A stretch of 64,000 nt of DNA from Bradyrhizobium sp. 195 (GCF_023101665.1 NZ_CP082161.1:5146001-5210000); one strand, 5' to 3'; shown: positions 42,545-50,773, counted from the first letter of the stretch. Notes: generated from the letters alone by a model not told the origin. Numbers and translations are program-made.

Positions 42545-42574
42545 GGCGTAACATGGGCCATGTGTGGACGGCTC
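42545..42574. repeat. Left end of IS: direct repeat plus inverted repeat
   Basis: GCGTAACATGGG (direct repeat, 42545-42556), five bases CCATG, then IR TGTGGACGGCTCC (42562-42574). The 12-mer ACATGGGCCATG spanning the edge (42550-42561) occurs in reverse complement inside the element at 42716-42727. Confidence 0.7.
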
Positions 42575-42823
42575 CGGGTTGGCAAGAAGAATCTTCACGC
42601 TGCAGGGATTGGTCGGAGCAGCCATGTGTTCGGCCTTTTCGCGCGGTATACGTGACCGCTGGCCATAATGCCCTCCGCGGATCAGGTCCCGGTCAAAAGC
42701 ACGCATTCGAGATGCCATGGCCCATGTGGGTTGTCCTGATCGCCGGATCGACCGGCACTGCATTACGTGCTGTTCGTCCTCCCAACCGTTACGTCACGTC
42801 GGATATGCCCGACGCGATCTCGT
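42562..42823 (-). ncRNA. Candidate bridge (seek) RNA in the non-coding end of the IS
   Basis: 262 bases follow the transposase stop without a gene. In IS1111-type elements this segment encodes an RNA that pairs with target and donor DNA. On the transposase strand it reads ACATGGGCCATG (42727-42716) and CGTAAC (42793-42788), both of which match the edge sequence GCGTAACATGGGCCATG, as expected for guide loops. Small hairpins are present (GCCGG-ATCGA-CCGGC and GCAC...GTGC). Inference from sequence match and element type. Confidence 0.45.
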
Positions 42824-43855
42824 TTAGGCCGCCAGCGCGGCCGGTTCCTGATAGCGTTCGTTCCTGGCCATCATCGCCCAAGCAATCCGGGCGAGTTTGT
42901 TGGCTAACGCGATCGCCGCGACCTTGGCGGGCCGCCGGGCCAACAATCGTGTGAGCCAGGGTCGATGATCGGGGCCGTGAATCTTGGCGTAGCGGATCAC
43001 CGCGAGTGCGCCAGCCGTGAACAGGCTACGCAAATAGCGATCGCCTTGCTTGGTAATGCTGCCAAGCCTGTCTTTGCCCCCGCTCGAGCTCTGCTTTGGC
43101 ACGAGACCGACCCAAGCCGAGAAGTCTCGCCCGGATCGGAAGGCTTTAGGATCGGCAATGCTGGCGACCAGCGCTGTTGCCAGCGCCGGACCGACGCCGG
43201 GAATAACATCAAGCCGCTGGCTCGTCGCGTTTGATCGATGCCAGGCTATGATGCGTCGGTCGAACTCAAGGATGCGAGCCTTTAGAGCGCACAGTTGTTC
43301 GCCGAGAGCGGCTAGGCACATCCGGGCGACCTCCGGGATCCGGTCTTCGGCTTTATCGGCGACGACTTCCAGTAGTTGCTCGACACCTCTGCGTCCGACG
43401 GGAGCGACGATACCGAACTCGGCAAGATAGGCGCGGATTGAATTGATGACCGAAGTCTGCTGCCGGATAAAAAGATGGCGCGCTCGATGAAGCATTAGGC
43501 AACTCTGTTGCTCGATTGTCTTGGTCGGCACAAACCGCATATTGGGTCTCGTGACCGCCTCGCAAATCGCCTCTGCATCGGCCGTATCGTTCTTCTGCCG
43601 CTTGACGTAGGGCTTCACGTAACCCGGAGGCATCAACCGCACTGTATGCCCCAACGCCTGCAGTTCGCGGGACCAATAATGGGATGACGCGCAAGCTTCG
43701 ATTCCCACCAAGCACGGCGGCAGCTTCTCAAAGAAGGAATGCACAAAACGGCGTTTTAACTGCCGGCGCATCACCACCTGACCGGCTCCATCGACGCCGT
43801 GCACCTGGAAGACCGACTTTGCGATATCCAGACCAATCGTCGAAATTGACTGCAT
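42824..43855 (-). CDS. IS110-family transposase (DEDD type)
   Basis: 343 aa, intact. The N-terminal RuvC-like DEDD domain has D10 (TIGLDIAKS), E53 (GIEACAS), and D90/D93 (KNDTADAEAI). The C-terminal Tnp_20 domain begins VIPGVGPALATALVASI and has SSSGGKDRLGSITKQGDRYLR, where the catalytic serine of the family lies. RNA-guided recombinase that excises the IS as a circle and inserts it without a double-strand break. No frameshift, so it may still be active. Confidence 0.96.
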   Translation of the reverse strand: MQSISTIGLDIAKSVFQVHGVDGAGQVVMRRQLKRRFVHSFFEKLPPCLVGIEACASSHYWSRELQALGHTVRLMPPGYVKPYVKRQKNDTADAEAICEAVTRPNMRFVPTKTIEQQSCLMLHRARHLFIRQQTSVINSIRAYLAEFGIVAPVGRRGVEQLLEVVADKAEDRIPEVARMCLAALGEQLCALKARILEFDRRIIAWHRSNATSQRLDVIPGVGPALATALVASIADPKAFRSGRDFSAWVGLVPKQSSSGGKDRLGSITKQGDRYLRSLFTAGALAVIRYAKIHGPDHRPWLTRLLARRPAKVAAIALANKLARIAWAMMARNERYQEPAALAA

Positions 43856-43922
43856 AGGCTGCTCCTCCGAATCGTGGGAGCTTTAAACGGCGCCCACTCC
43901 TTGGCACTCTCGTGCCCGTGGA

Positions 43923-43956
43923 GGAGCCGTCCACAGCATCAGAAGCGTAACATGGG
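43923..43956. repeat. Right end of IS: inverted repeat plus direct repeat
   Basis: GGAGCCGTCCACA (43923-43935, complement of the left IR), nine bases GCATCAGAA, then GCGTAACATGGG (43945-43956). Confidence 0.7.
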
Positions 43957-43997
43957 TTAAATCAGCCGATGACGTCTTTTGCTAATCTAGGAACATC

Positions 43998-44186
43998 GTG
44001 GCCCAGCCTGGATTGACGCAAATGGACAGTTATCGCCAACTCCAGAAGAGCTGCGAGCATCAGGCCGCTCTTAGTTCCTCCTCCGCAACGCGAACTGCGC
44101 TCCTGGAAATGGCGGAGGAGTATCGCAAACGAGCCGAATGCGTGGAGCTTCAGGCCGCCGCGCCCGGACGGACCGAAAAGCCCTGA
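43998..44186 (+). CDS. Small hypothetical protein (62 aa)
   Basis: GTG 43998 has AGGAA 6 nt upstream; the later ATG 44022 has no ribosome site. The sequence contains YRQLQKSCEHQAALSSSSATRTALLEMAEEYRKRAECVE. The pattern Y-R..C..A.......R..LL.MA..YR..AE is, from memory, shared by many short Bradyrhizobium proteins. Helical; function unknown. Confidence 0.72.
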   Translation: MAQPGLTQMDSYRQLQKSCEHQAALSSSSATRTALLEMAEEYRKRAECVELQAAAPGRTEKP

Positions 44187-44321
44187 GCAGCGGGCATGGC
44201 ACCTATGGCCATAACACCGCGAAAGGCGTATCGTCCGTTCATCACCGGCTGAGGCTTTGCCCTAGGCGCCGGTGGCTGAGAGACCGCTTGCGCTCCCGCC
44301 TGCACAACAGGGAGCACGGCC

Positions 44322-44522
44322 ATGCAAACGCCGATTCACTTTCCATTGCCGTCTGACGCAGAGCACGTCGAGCATGCGCGCAGGACGATCCGCGAGGCAT
44401 GGGACGTGCTCACGACGTCCCCGCCGGACACGTTTCTTGGCCGCAAGAGCTACGAGCCCTTCCCCAAGGAGAGGCTTGATTCAGGTGATGGTCTGGGTGA
44501 CGCAAATGATCACGATCGTTGA
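44322..44522 (+). CDS. Small hypothetical protein (66 aa)
   Basis: CAGGGAG lies before ATG 44322. Reads PSDAEHVEHARRTIREAWDVL, then PPDTFLGRKSYEPFPKE, then a hydrophilic acidic tail. Resembles short helical proteins of Rhizobiales; function not known. Confidence 0.55.
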   Translation: MQTPIHFPLPSDAEHVEHARRTIREAWDVLTTSPPDTFLGRKSYEPFPKERLDSGDGLGDANDHDR

Positions 44523-44573
44523 ATGATCGATCCCCGGCCCGGCCACGGCCGGCGGTCCGGTGCAGGTCGCGGT

Positions 44574-45320
44574 CTAGCCGCGCCGATAGAGCTGCAGATA
44601 GCTCGGCGAGTACAGCGCCGCGTCCTTGAGCGCGTCGAGGTCGTTGATGGTCAGCGTCCGATCGCGCAGCACGATCAGGCCCGACGCGCGCAACTCCTGG
44701 ACGGTGCGGTTGAGATGAACCACCGACAGCCCCGTTGCATCGGCGAGATCCATTTGCGTCACCGGCATGGTGCAGGAATTGCCCTCGACCATGCCGACAG
44801 GACGAAGCCGCTCGAATATCTCGCAGAACAGATGCGCCACGCGCTCCACCGCCACGCGCCGGCCGAGATTGACGGCCCATTCGCGCTGGATCGCGGTGTT
44901 GACCAGGGTCTCGCACCAGAACGCTTCGGCGAGCGAGTGGTCGCCGGCCAGCAGGCTCTCGAAACGCGCGCGCTTGACCTCGGCGTAGACTGCCGGCGTC
45001 AGCGTCGCAATGGAATGGTCCATCACCGAGAGCAGGAACGCATGGGCGTCGCAGCTCTCGCCCGGAAAAATGAAATTGACGATCTGGCGACGGCCGTCCT
45101 CGAGCGTCTTGTAGCGGCAGAGCCAGCCCGACAGCACGATACGGACGCCGTCGACGCGATCCCCCTCCGAGAGGAGGTCCTCGCCCGAGCCGGCGCGTTG
45201 CAGCCCTTCGAGCATCGCATATTCGAGTGAAGCGCGGGCCTCCGCCGACAATGGCCTCAACGCGCTCAGCCGGCGAACGGCCGGCTCCATCACGCTGCGA
45301 TCAGACGTCAACAACGGCAT
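44574..45320 (-). CDS. Crp/Fnr family transcriptional regulator
   Basis: 248 aa. Cyclic-nucleotide-binding-like beta barrel (about 35-130: EGDRVDGVRIVLSGWLCRYKTLEDGRRQIVNFIFPGESCDAHAF), a dimer helix, and a winged HTH (about 170-225: MPVTQMDLADATGLSVVHLNRTVQELRASGLI). No Fnr-type cysteine cluster is seen. Its ATG (45320-45318) overlaps the kinase stop TGA in TGATG, so the two are coupled and probably act in one circuit. Ligand unknown. Longer upstream frames are rejected. Confidence 0.88.
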   Translation of the reverse strand: MPLLTSDRSVMEPAVRRLSALRPLSAEARASLEYAMLEGLQRAGSGEDLLSEGDRVDGVRIVLSGWLCRYKTLEDGRRQIVNFIFPGESCDAHAFLLSVMDHSIATLTPAVYAEVKRARFESLLAGDHSLAEAFWCETLVNTAIQREWAVNLGRRVAVERVAHLFCEIFERLRPVGMVEGNSCTMPVTQMDLADATGLSVVHLNRTVQELRASGLIVLRDRTLTINDLDALKDAALYSPSYLQLYRRG

Positions 45321-48300
45321 CAGCCAGCCACCACCGGTGTATGGAAAGTACGCCTGCTGAGGGGAATCGTGATGGAGCATTCCAGCCCGGCTGGGCTGAA
45401 TGCCAACGCGGTGTGCCCCTTGAACTCGAATGCCAGCGTGCGCTCCAGAAGCTCGGTACCGAAACCCTTTCGCGGCGGCGGCTTGACCTGCGGCCCGCCG
45501 CGCTCGCGCCATTCGAAGAGGAGCTCAGCAGGGTCCCTGCCCTCGTCGATGCGCCAGGTGATTTCGAGACGTCCGCTCGGCTGGCTCAGGGCGCCATATT
45601 TCAGTGCGTTGGTCGCAAGCTCGTGGATCGCGAGCGCAAACGTCTCCGCGGCCTTGGCCTGGAAGCGCACCTTGGGGCCGGATACCCGCATCTGCTCACC
45701 CTCGTGGGCATTATAGGCCAGAAGCTCCTCGACCACGAGGTATTCCAGATCGATGCCGCCCTCGGGATCGCGCGTCACCATCGCCTGGGTGCGGGCGAAT
45801 GCGTTGAGCCGGCCGTCGAGATGCGAGGCGTATTCCTCCACGGTTGAGCTCGACTCCGCCGAGCGGCGGGCGATCGAGCGCACCACACCGAGCGTGTTGC
45901 GGACACGATGCTGCAGCTCGGCCAGCAGCAGGCGCTGGCGCTCCTCGGCGCGGGTGATGGCGGTGACGTCGATGAAGGTGACGACCACGCCCGCGATGAA
46001 ATTGTCGATGCTGCGATACGGCAGGATGCGCACGATGTAGCGCGTGCCGCTGTCCGGCGCGCTCAGTTCGCGCTCGACGCTGGCGAGCGTGCGCAGCACG
46101 CGGCGGACGTCGTCATAGAGCTCCTCGATCGGGATGCGGGCCTTGATGTGGGCGATCGGCCGGCCCGTATCTGTCTCGACGAGATGCAGGATCTGCGTGA
46201 TCGCAGGCGTGAAGTTCATCACGCGCAAATCGTTGTCGAGAAACACGGTGGCGATCTGCGTGCTCTCGAGGAAGTTCTTGAGGTCGCTGGTGGCGCGCGT
46301 CAATTCCTGGACACGGTGCGCCAGCTCGCCGTTGACCGTCGTCAATTCCTCGTTGACCGACTGCAGCTCTTCGCGCGAGGTCTCGAGTTCCTCATTGGCT
46401 GACTGAAGCTCCTCGTTGAGCGACTGATACTCCTCGTTGGAGGATTTCAGCTCTTCGTTGGTGCTTTCGAGTTCCTCGATGGTTGCCTGGAGGCGTTCGC
46501 GCGTGGCGCGCAGCTCGCCTTCGAGGCGCTCGACGTGCTCGGTGCGCACCAGCACATTGGGATTGTTCCGGTCAGCCTCGATCGCGCGGATGGGACCGTC
46601 CTTGAACAGCACGACAAAATTGCGGTGGCTTCCGGCCCCCTCCTGGATCGGCTCGACCGTCACGTCGACGAGGATGCGGTGACCGTTCACCCCAAGTTGC
46701 ACCTGCTCGGCATGAGCAGGTTCGTTAGTCTCGGCGGCGCGGCTGAGCGCGGTGCGTAATTCCAGCCGCAGATCACGATGCACCAATTGAAGCAGGTCGA
46801 GCGTAGCGGCGCCCGCCGTCGGCTCGATGTAGCGCCCGGTCCGCCCGGAGAAGTGCAGGATGTGGAAATTGTCGTCGATAATGACATAGGCCGGCGCATA
46901 GCGCTCCGCGATGCGCTGGGCACGCCGCTCCAGTCCGACGTCGGGGCCGAAGGAGCGGGCCGGCGGCACCTCGACCGGAGCCCTGCCCGCCGCGGTCGTG
47001 ATCGGGAATTCCGGCGGCAGCCGCGTTCCGGTCTCCAGCTTCTTGAAGATGCGGGCGCGGCGGTCGATCGGCTCGAACATCTTCGGATGCCGCGTCACGT
47101 TCTCGGAATTGCCGAGAAACAGGTAACGGTTGGGCAGCAGCGCGAAATGGAACAGCGGGATCACGCGGTTCTGCAATTCGGCATTGAGATAGATCAGCAG
47201 GTTGCGGCAGGAGACGAGGTCGAGCTTGGAAAACGGCGCGTCCTTGATGACGTTGTGCTGCGAGAAGATGCACATCTCGCGCAGCTCCTTGACCACGCAG
47301 TAAGTGTCACCCTCGCGCACGAACCAGCGCGCCAGGCGGTCGCTCGTCATGTCTGTTTCGATATTGGTGCGATAGCGGCCAACGCGGGCGGTCGCGAGCG
47401 CGCGTCCGTCGATGTCGGTGGCGAAGATCTGGACCTGCGGCGCCGAATCCATCCGCGCCATCTGCTCGCGCAGAAGGATGCCGATCGAATAGGCCTCCTC
47501 GCCGGTGGCGCAGCCGAGCACCCAGATGCGAACCTGCTGACCCGCGCTCTTTCCGTCGAAAATCCTCGGAATGATCTGAGTTTCGAGCACCTCGAATTCG
47601 CGCTTGTCGCGGAAGAACTCGGTGACGCCGATCAGGAGGTCGTTGAAGAGATTCTGCGCTTCGTCCTTGTCGCTGCGCAGGAAATCGACATAGGCGGAAA
47701 TGTCATCGATCTGGACCACCTGCATGCGCCGCTGCACGCGGCGCAGGAAGGTGTTCTGCTTGTAGCCGTGGAAGTCGTTGCCGGTCTTGTTGCGCAGGAT
47801 ATCCGCGATGCGCGACAGCGAGCTCGCCGCCGCGGCCAGAACCTCGTCGAAACCCTGTTTCTCCTCCAGGCGCCGCAGATGCCGGGCATAGACCTGGATG
47901 TGCTCGGGGATGTCCTCCGGCGGCAGCACGTAGTCCGCGATCGAAGCGGGCGTATTGCCGTCGACCAGATGCTCGGCTTGTTCGGGGCTCGCGACCCTTT
48001 CGGCAATGGCGAGGCCACCATGATCCTTCAGCGTCGCAGTGCCCAGCGTGCCGTCACCGCCGGTCCCGGCGAGGAGGACGCCGATCGATTGCTCGGCGCG
48101 TTCCTCCGCGAGCGATACCAGGAAGCTGTCGATGGTGGCGCGCTCGCCAGGCGCCTGCTCGGCCTTGCGGATCGCAAATCGGCCGTCATGGATGGTGGTG
48201 ATCATCGCCGGCGGGCACAGATAGATCCTGCCGCCCTCCACCGCATGGCCATCGGCGATCTCGGCGATCTTGCCGTTGGCATTTCGCACGACCTCGCGCA

Positions 48301-48487
48301 GCCGCGGCTCGTCGAAAGCCTCATGATACTGAAGCGCCAGCACGATGGCCTGATCGGCCCCGACGATCAGCTTGGCGAAGAATCGCTCGATGCTGTCCAG
48401 CGCCCCCGGCGAGGCGCCCACGCCGATGATCAGCGGGGTCTTCGTCTGACGCTCTCCATCGACCGGCTGGTCGCCGACTTCATTCAT
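45320..48487 (-). CDS. Hybrid CheB-CheR-PAS HWE-family sensor histidine kinase
   Basis: 1055 aa. CheB methylesterase domain 17-200 with S26 (GVGASPGA), H55 and D144 (AGTGGDG) present. CheR methyltransferase domain about 215-470 (GYKQNTFLRRVQRRM, WVLGCATGEEAYSIGILL, SCRNLLIYL). A PAS segment near 530-640, then a long coiled coil (about 660-735, repeated EELESTNEELKSSNEE). A second PAS (ATVFLDNDLRVMNFTPAI) precedes the HWE kinase: H860 (ELQHRVRNTLG), N-box HELATNALKYG near 955 and WRERGGP near 993. No membrane helix, so cytosolic. Coupled to the Crp/Fnr gene. Confidence 0.92.
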   Translation of the reverse strand: MNEVGDQPVDGERQTKTPLIIGVGASPGALDSIERFFAKLIVGADQAIVLALQYHEAFDEPRLREVVRNANGKIAEIADGHAVEGGRIYLCPPAMITTIHDGRFAIRKAEQAPGERATIDSFLVSLAEERAEQSIGVLLAGTGGDGTLGTATLKDHGGLAIAERVASPEQAEHLVDGNTPASIADYVLPPEDIPEHIQVYARHLRRLEEKQGFDEVLAAAASSLSRIADILRNKTGNDFHGYKQNTFLRRVQRRMQVVQIDDISAYVDFLRSDKDEAQNLFNDLLIGVTEFFRDKREFEVLETQIIPRIFDGKSAGQQVRIWVLGCATGEEAYSIGILLREQMARMDSAPQVQIFATDIDGRALATARVGRYRTNIETDMTSDRLARWFVREGDTYCVVKELREMCIFSQHNVIKDAPFSKLDLVSCRNLLIYLNAELQNRVIPLFHFALLPNRYLFLGNSENVTRHPKMFEPIDRRARIFKKLETGTRLPPEFPITTAAGRAPVEVPPARSFGPDVGLERRAQRIAERYAPAYVIIDDNFHILHFSGRTGRYIEPTAGAATLDLLQLVHRDLRLELRTALSRAAETNEPAHAEQVQLGVNGHRILVDVTVEPIQEGAGSHRNFVVLFKDGPIRAIEADRNNPNVLVRTEHVERLEGELRATRERLQATIEELESTNEELKSSNEEYQSLNEELQSANEELETSREELQSVNEELTTVNGELAHRVQELTRATSDLKNFLESTQIATVFLDNDLRVMNFTPAITQILHLVETDTGRPIAHIKARIPIEELYDDVRRVLRTLASVERELSAPDSGTRYIVRILPYRSIDNFIAGVVVTFIDVTAITRAEERQRLLLAELQHRVRNTLGVVRSIARRSAESSSTVEEYASHLDGRLNAFARTQAMVTRDPEGGIDLEYLVVEELLAYNAHEGEQMRVSGPKVRFQAKAAETFALAIHELATNALKYGALSQPSGRLEITWRIDEGRDPAELLFEWRERGGPQVKPPPRKGFGTELLERTLAFEFKGHTALAFSPAGLECSITIPLSRRTFHTPVVAG

Positions 48488-48686
48488 GGCTCAGGCAGCT
48501 TTCGTTCACCGACGCGGGGCCAACGAGCGCCCGGCCCCCGCAAATAGCAGAAATCGATATTATCCCAACAGATCAAAGGCAAAAATGTGCCCGGACCTGT
48601 TTCGATCCGGCGACAGGGATAGGGGATGCCAGGCAGCATATGCCCTATGTCGAGCCTGATGCGGCGTTCAGCCGGCCCAGCGCCGG

Positions 48687-48953
48687 CTACCCCGCCTCGA
48701 CCTCCTGCTGCAGATACCTGACACGCTGCTCTATCAGGACGCGGTGGCGCTCCCATTCGACCAGGGTCTGCTTGAGCAGATCGACCAGCCGTTCCGCCTG
48801 GCGCGTATCGTGGCCGCCCGCCATGAGCTCGCGCACGCGGTCTTCCTGATTGCGGATGCGCTGCCAGCCCTCCTCGATGTCCTTGTCGGCCTTCACCAGG
48901 AGAGTCTGCTCGGCGTTCAGCTGGGCGGCCCGTTCGGCAAGAGGGATAGCCAT
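48687..48953 (-). CDS. Hypothetical coiled-coil protein (88 aa)
   Basis: 88 aa, almost entirely helical: AERAAQLNAEQTLLVKADK, IEEGWQRIRNQEDRVREL, ERLVDLLKQTLVEWERH and IEQRVRYLQQEVEAG. It follows the CheB gene after 10 nt in the same direction, so it is probably in its operon. A structural or partner role for CheB is possible but unproven. Confidence 0.65.
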   Translation of the reverse strand: MAIPLAERAAQLNAEQTLLVKADKDIEEGWQRIRNQEDRVRELMAGGHDTRQAERLVDLLKQTLVEWERHRVLIEQRVRYLQQEVEAG

Positions 48954-48963
48954 GGTGGCGCCT

Positions 48964-49971
48964 TCAAGCCTCCGGCTTGCGCACCGGAGGGTCGAGCGAC
49001 TGTAGCACAACGCGCCGGATCATGTCGGCATATTCGCGGTACTCGGCCGCCCGCGCCTCGTACATCTCGGCGATCGCGGACCTCCCGCTCCGCCGGCCGT
49101 CGGCGGCCATGCGATGCACCAGTTCGGCGCGTTCCTCGATGATGCGCAGCGCCACCCGCAGGGCTTCGTCCACCCGGCCTTCCTGCTCCTTGGCGAGCGC
49201 ATCGGCCGTATAGGCGTGACCGACCTGGCAGCGGAAGCGCAGCGGGCGGGCTTGCTTGACCTCGGACATGACGCCGCCGCACGCCGGACAGGTCAAGGCG
49301 ACCGGTTCAGCCACGGAAACGAGCTTGTCGCTGCCGATCCGGTCTCCGGCCGCGATCTCGACCTCAAGCCTGATCTCGGGCGGGATCGGCAAAGAGGCTC
49401 CGGCCTGTTCCCTGACGAGATCGGACAGGACGTCGCCCATACCGGCGCCTGGGACGCAGAGATCGATGGTGGTCGCCTCCATCGCGCGCCGCGGCATCTC
49501 GTCGGAGACGGCGTCCGCCGGGTCCTGGACCACGGTCATCCCGCCGCAGCGCTTGATGGCGTTGAGCCCGGCCGCGCCGTCGGACAACAGACCGCTGAGG
49601 AGCACCCCGATCACGCGTGGCCCGTGATTGAGGGCCGCCGATCGGAACAGGGCGTCGATCGCCGGCCGGACCATGTTCTCGCGCGGACCGCGGCCGAGGA
49701 AAATGTGATCCTCCGCAAGGAGGAGATGATGATCCGGCGCGCCCAGATAGACCCGGCCCGGCTCGATCTTCATGCCGTTCTCGGCCTGCCGGACCGGAAG
49801 CGGGCCGGCGCTGCTGGCAACCGTCGAGAGGATGCCGATGCCCTGCGCGGGAATGTGCAGGACGACGAAGACGGCGGCCGGCAGATCCGCGGGCAGACGG
49901 CTCAGAATCTGCTTCAACGGCTGGGTGGCTCCGGCCGAGCCTCCGATGACGATGATATCGCGGTGGCTCAT
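48964..49971 (-). CDS. Stand-alone CheB-type protein methylesterase with C-terminal Cys-rich part
   Basis: 335 aa. The CheB catalytic domain has S12 (IGGSAGA), H39 (VVLHIPA) and D131 (GLLSDGAAG; the usual GMGxDG has diverged). The receiver domain found in classical CheB is missing. The C-terminal 110 residues carry C228-P-A-C231 and C248-Q-V-G-H252, a possible zinc site, then a long helix. Such CheB proteins occur with HWE kinases. Methyl-accepting proteins are not in the window. Divergent from the response regulator. Confidence 0.85.
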   Translation of the reverse strand: MSHRDIIVIGGSAGATQPLKQILSRLPADLPAAVFVVLHIPAQGIGILSTVASSAGPLPVRQAENGMKIEPGRVYLGAPDHHLLLAEDHIFLGRGPRENMVRPAIDALFRSAALNHGPRVIGVLLSGLLSDGAAGLNAIKRCGGMTVVQDPADAVSDEMPRRAMEATTIDLCVPGAGMGDVLSDLVREQAGASLPIPPEIRLEVEIAAGDRIGSDKLVSVAEPVALTCPACGGVMSEVKQARPLRFRCQVGHAYTADALAKEQEGRVDEALRVALRIIEERAELVHRMAADGRRSGRSAIAEMYEARAAEYREYADMIRRVVLQSLDPPVRKPEA

Positions 49972-49996
49972 GGAACCCGCCTTTGGCTGTATCGTT
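49972..49996 (+). promoter_or_regulatory. Probable EcfG (general stress response) promoter
   Basis: GGAAC (49972-49976), 16-bp spacer, CGTT (49993-49996), 60 nt before ATG 50056. This is the known alphaproteobacterial EcfG consensus GGAAC-N16/17-CGTT. Stress-induced expression of the response regulator is inferred. Confidence 0.6.
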
Positions 49997-50055
49997 GCAC
50001 CAAGGCGTCCTCCGGCCTTATGTTCCTAATAGGAGGAGGGAACGCTGGAGGGATC

Positions 50056-50481
50056 ATGCCGGTATCGCCCACGTCGTCTCGTCAACGCGCGCCGCTGCAG
50101 GGTCGCCGCATCCTCGTGGTCGAGGACGAATATTTTCTCGCCGATGACATCGGCAACGCGCTGCGCACGTTCGGCGCGGAAATCGCAGGTCCCGTCGGCC
50201 ACATCGAGGATGCGGTCGAGATGCTGCACAATGGCGGCGCCCTCGATGCCGCGGTCCTGGACGTGAACATCCGCGCCGAGCCGGTCTTTCCGATCGCCCG
50301 CGAGCTCAGGGCACGCCACGTGCCGTTCGTGTTCACCACGGGTTACGACAAGATTTGCATCGAGACGGAATTCCAGGATGTGCCGCTCTGGGAGAAGCCG
50401 ATTGATATCGTGGCCATGGTGCAGAACCTTGCGAGTCTCGTCGGCGATCAACCGGCGACGGGCGACGCAGCAGCGCCGTGA
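50056..50481 (+). CDS. Single-domain response regulator
   Basis: 141 aa. Receiver domain 17-125: acid pocket E23-D24-E25 (VVEDEYFLADD), phosphoacceptor D69 (AAVLDVNI), T94/T95 (VFTTGYD) and K114 (WEKPID). No output domain, so it works through another protein or as a phosphate sink. A GGAGGG ribosome site precedes ATG 50056. FATGUY-type single-domain regulators of alphaproteobacteria often accompany HWE kinases in stress signalling; here the TTGY segment fits. The EcfG-like promoter supports this. Confidence 0.85.
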   Translation: MPVSPTSSRQRAPLQGRRILVVEDEYFLADDIGNALRTFGAEIAGPVGHIEDAVEMLHNGGALDAAVLDVNIRAEPVFPIARELRARHVPFVFTTGYDKICIETEFQDVPLWEKPIDIVAMVQNLASLVGDQPATGDAAAP

Positions 50482-50540
50482 CCGCTGCTTGCAAATTGGC
50501 CTGCCTTGCAAGCATCTGTTGCAAACAAGAGTGACGTTCG

Positions 50541-50732
50541 ATGATCTACGCACCCGATACGACCATCGACAAGCAATTGGTGAGCCATTCGCAGGCGCTG
50601 GTTCGCGAGGCCATGGCGCTGCTGCGCCGCAGTGACCAACTCGTGCGCGCCATGCGCCTGCGCGACGAGTTGGAGCAGGAACGCCGCGAGAAAGCGCGCC
50701 GGGTCAGCCGGAAATCCGGAGACGAGCACTGA
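50541..50732 (+). CDS. Small hypothetical protein (63 aa)
   Basis: 63 aa starting MIYAPDTTIDKQLVSHSQAL, then REAMALLRRSDQLVRAMRL and a very basic tail (EQERREKARRVSRKSGDE). Helical. It follows the response regulator after 59 bp on the same strand and may be co-transcribed. Function unknown. Confidence 0.55.
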   Translation: MIYAPDTTIDKQLVSHSQALVREAMALLRRSDQLVRAMRLRDELEQERREKARRVSRKSGDEH

Positions 50733-50773
50733 TCTGAGGGTTCGCAGCTCTGGGGTTCGCAGCCGATCGACGA

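Larger units (their letters stand above)
42545..43956. mobile_element. IS110-family insertion sequence, IS1111 type
   Basis: Contains a complete DEDD transposase (42824-43855, minus strand), sub-terminal perfect 13-bp inverted repeats TGTGGACGGCTCC (42562-42574) and its complement (43923-43935), and the same 12-bp GCGTAACATGGG at each outer edge (42545-42556 and 43945-43956). Sub-terminal inverted repeats and a long non-coding segment after the transposase stop are typical of the IS1111 subgroup. The element is about 1.4 kb. The exact ends are uncertain by the length of the direct repeat. It sits between paralog B and the 62-aa gene and breaks no visible ORF. Confidence 0.82.

Noticed and set aside
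45321..45512. N-terminal extension of the Crp/Fnr regulator (start 45512)
   Set aside because: It lies inside the kinase coding region; ATG 45320 is coupled to the kinase stop.
46778..48547. Plus-strand frame of 589 codons across the kinase gene
   Set aside because: Antisense shadow of a real multi-domain protein; low hydrophobic content and many Arg/Asp/Gly repeats.
48490..48686. Search for an EcfG-like promoter or RNA in front of the kinase gene
   Set aside because: No GGAAC or strong hairpin was found in the first 150 bases upstream of the kinase start.
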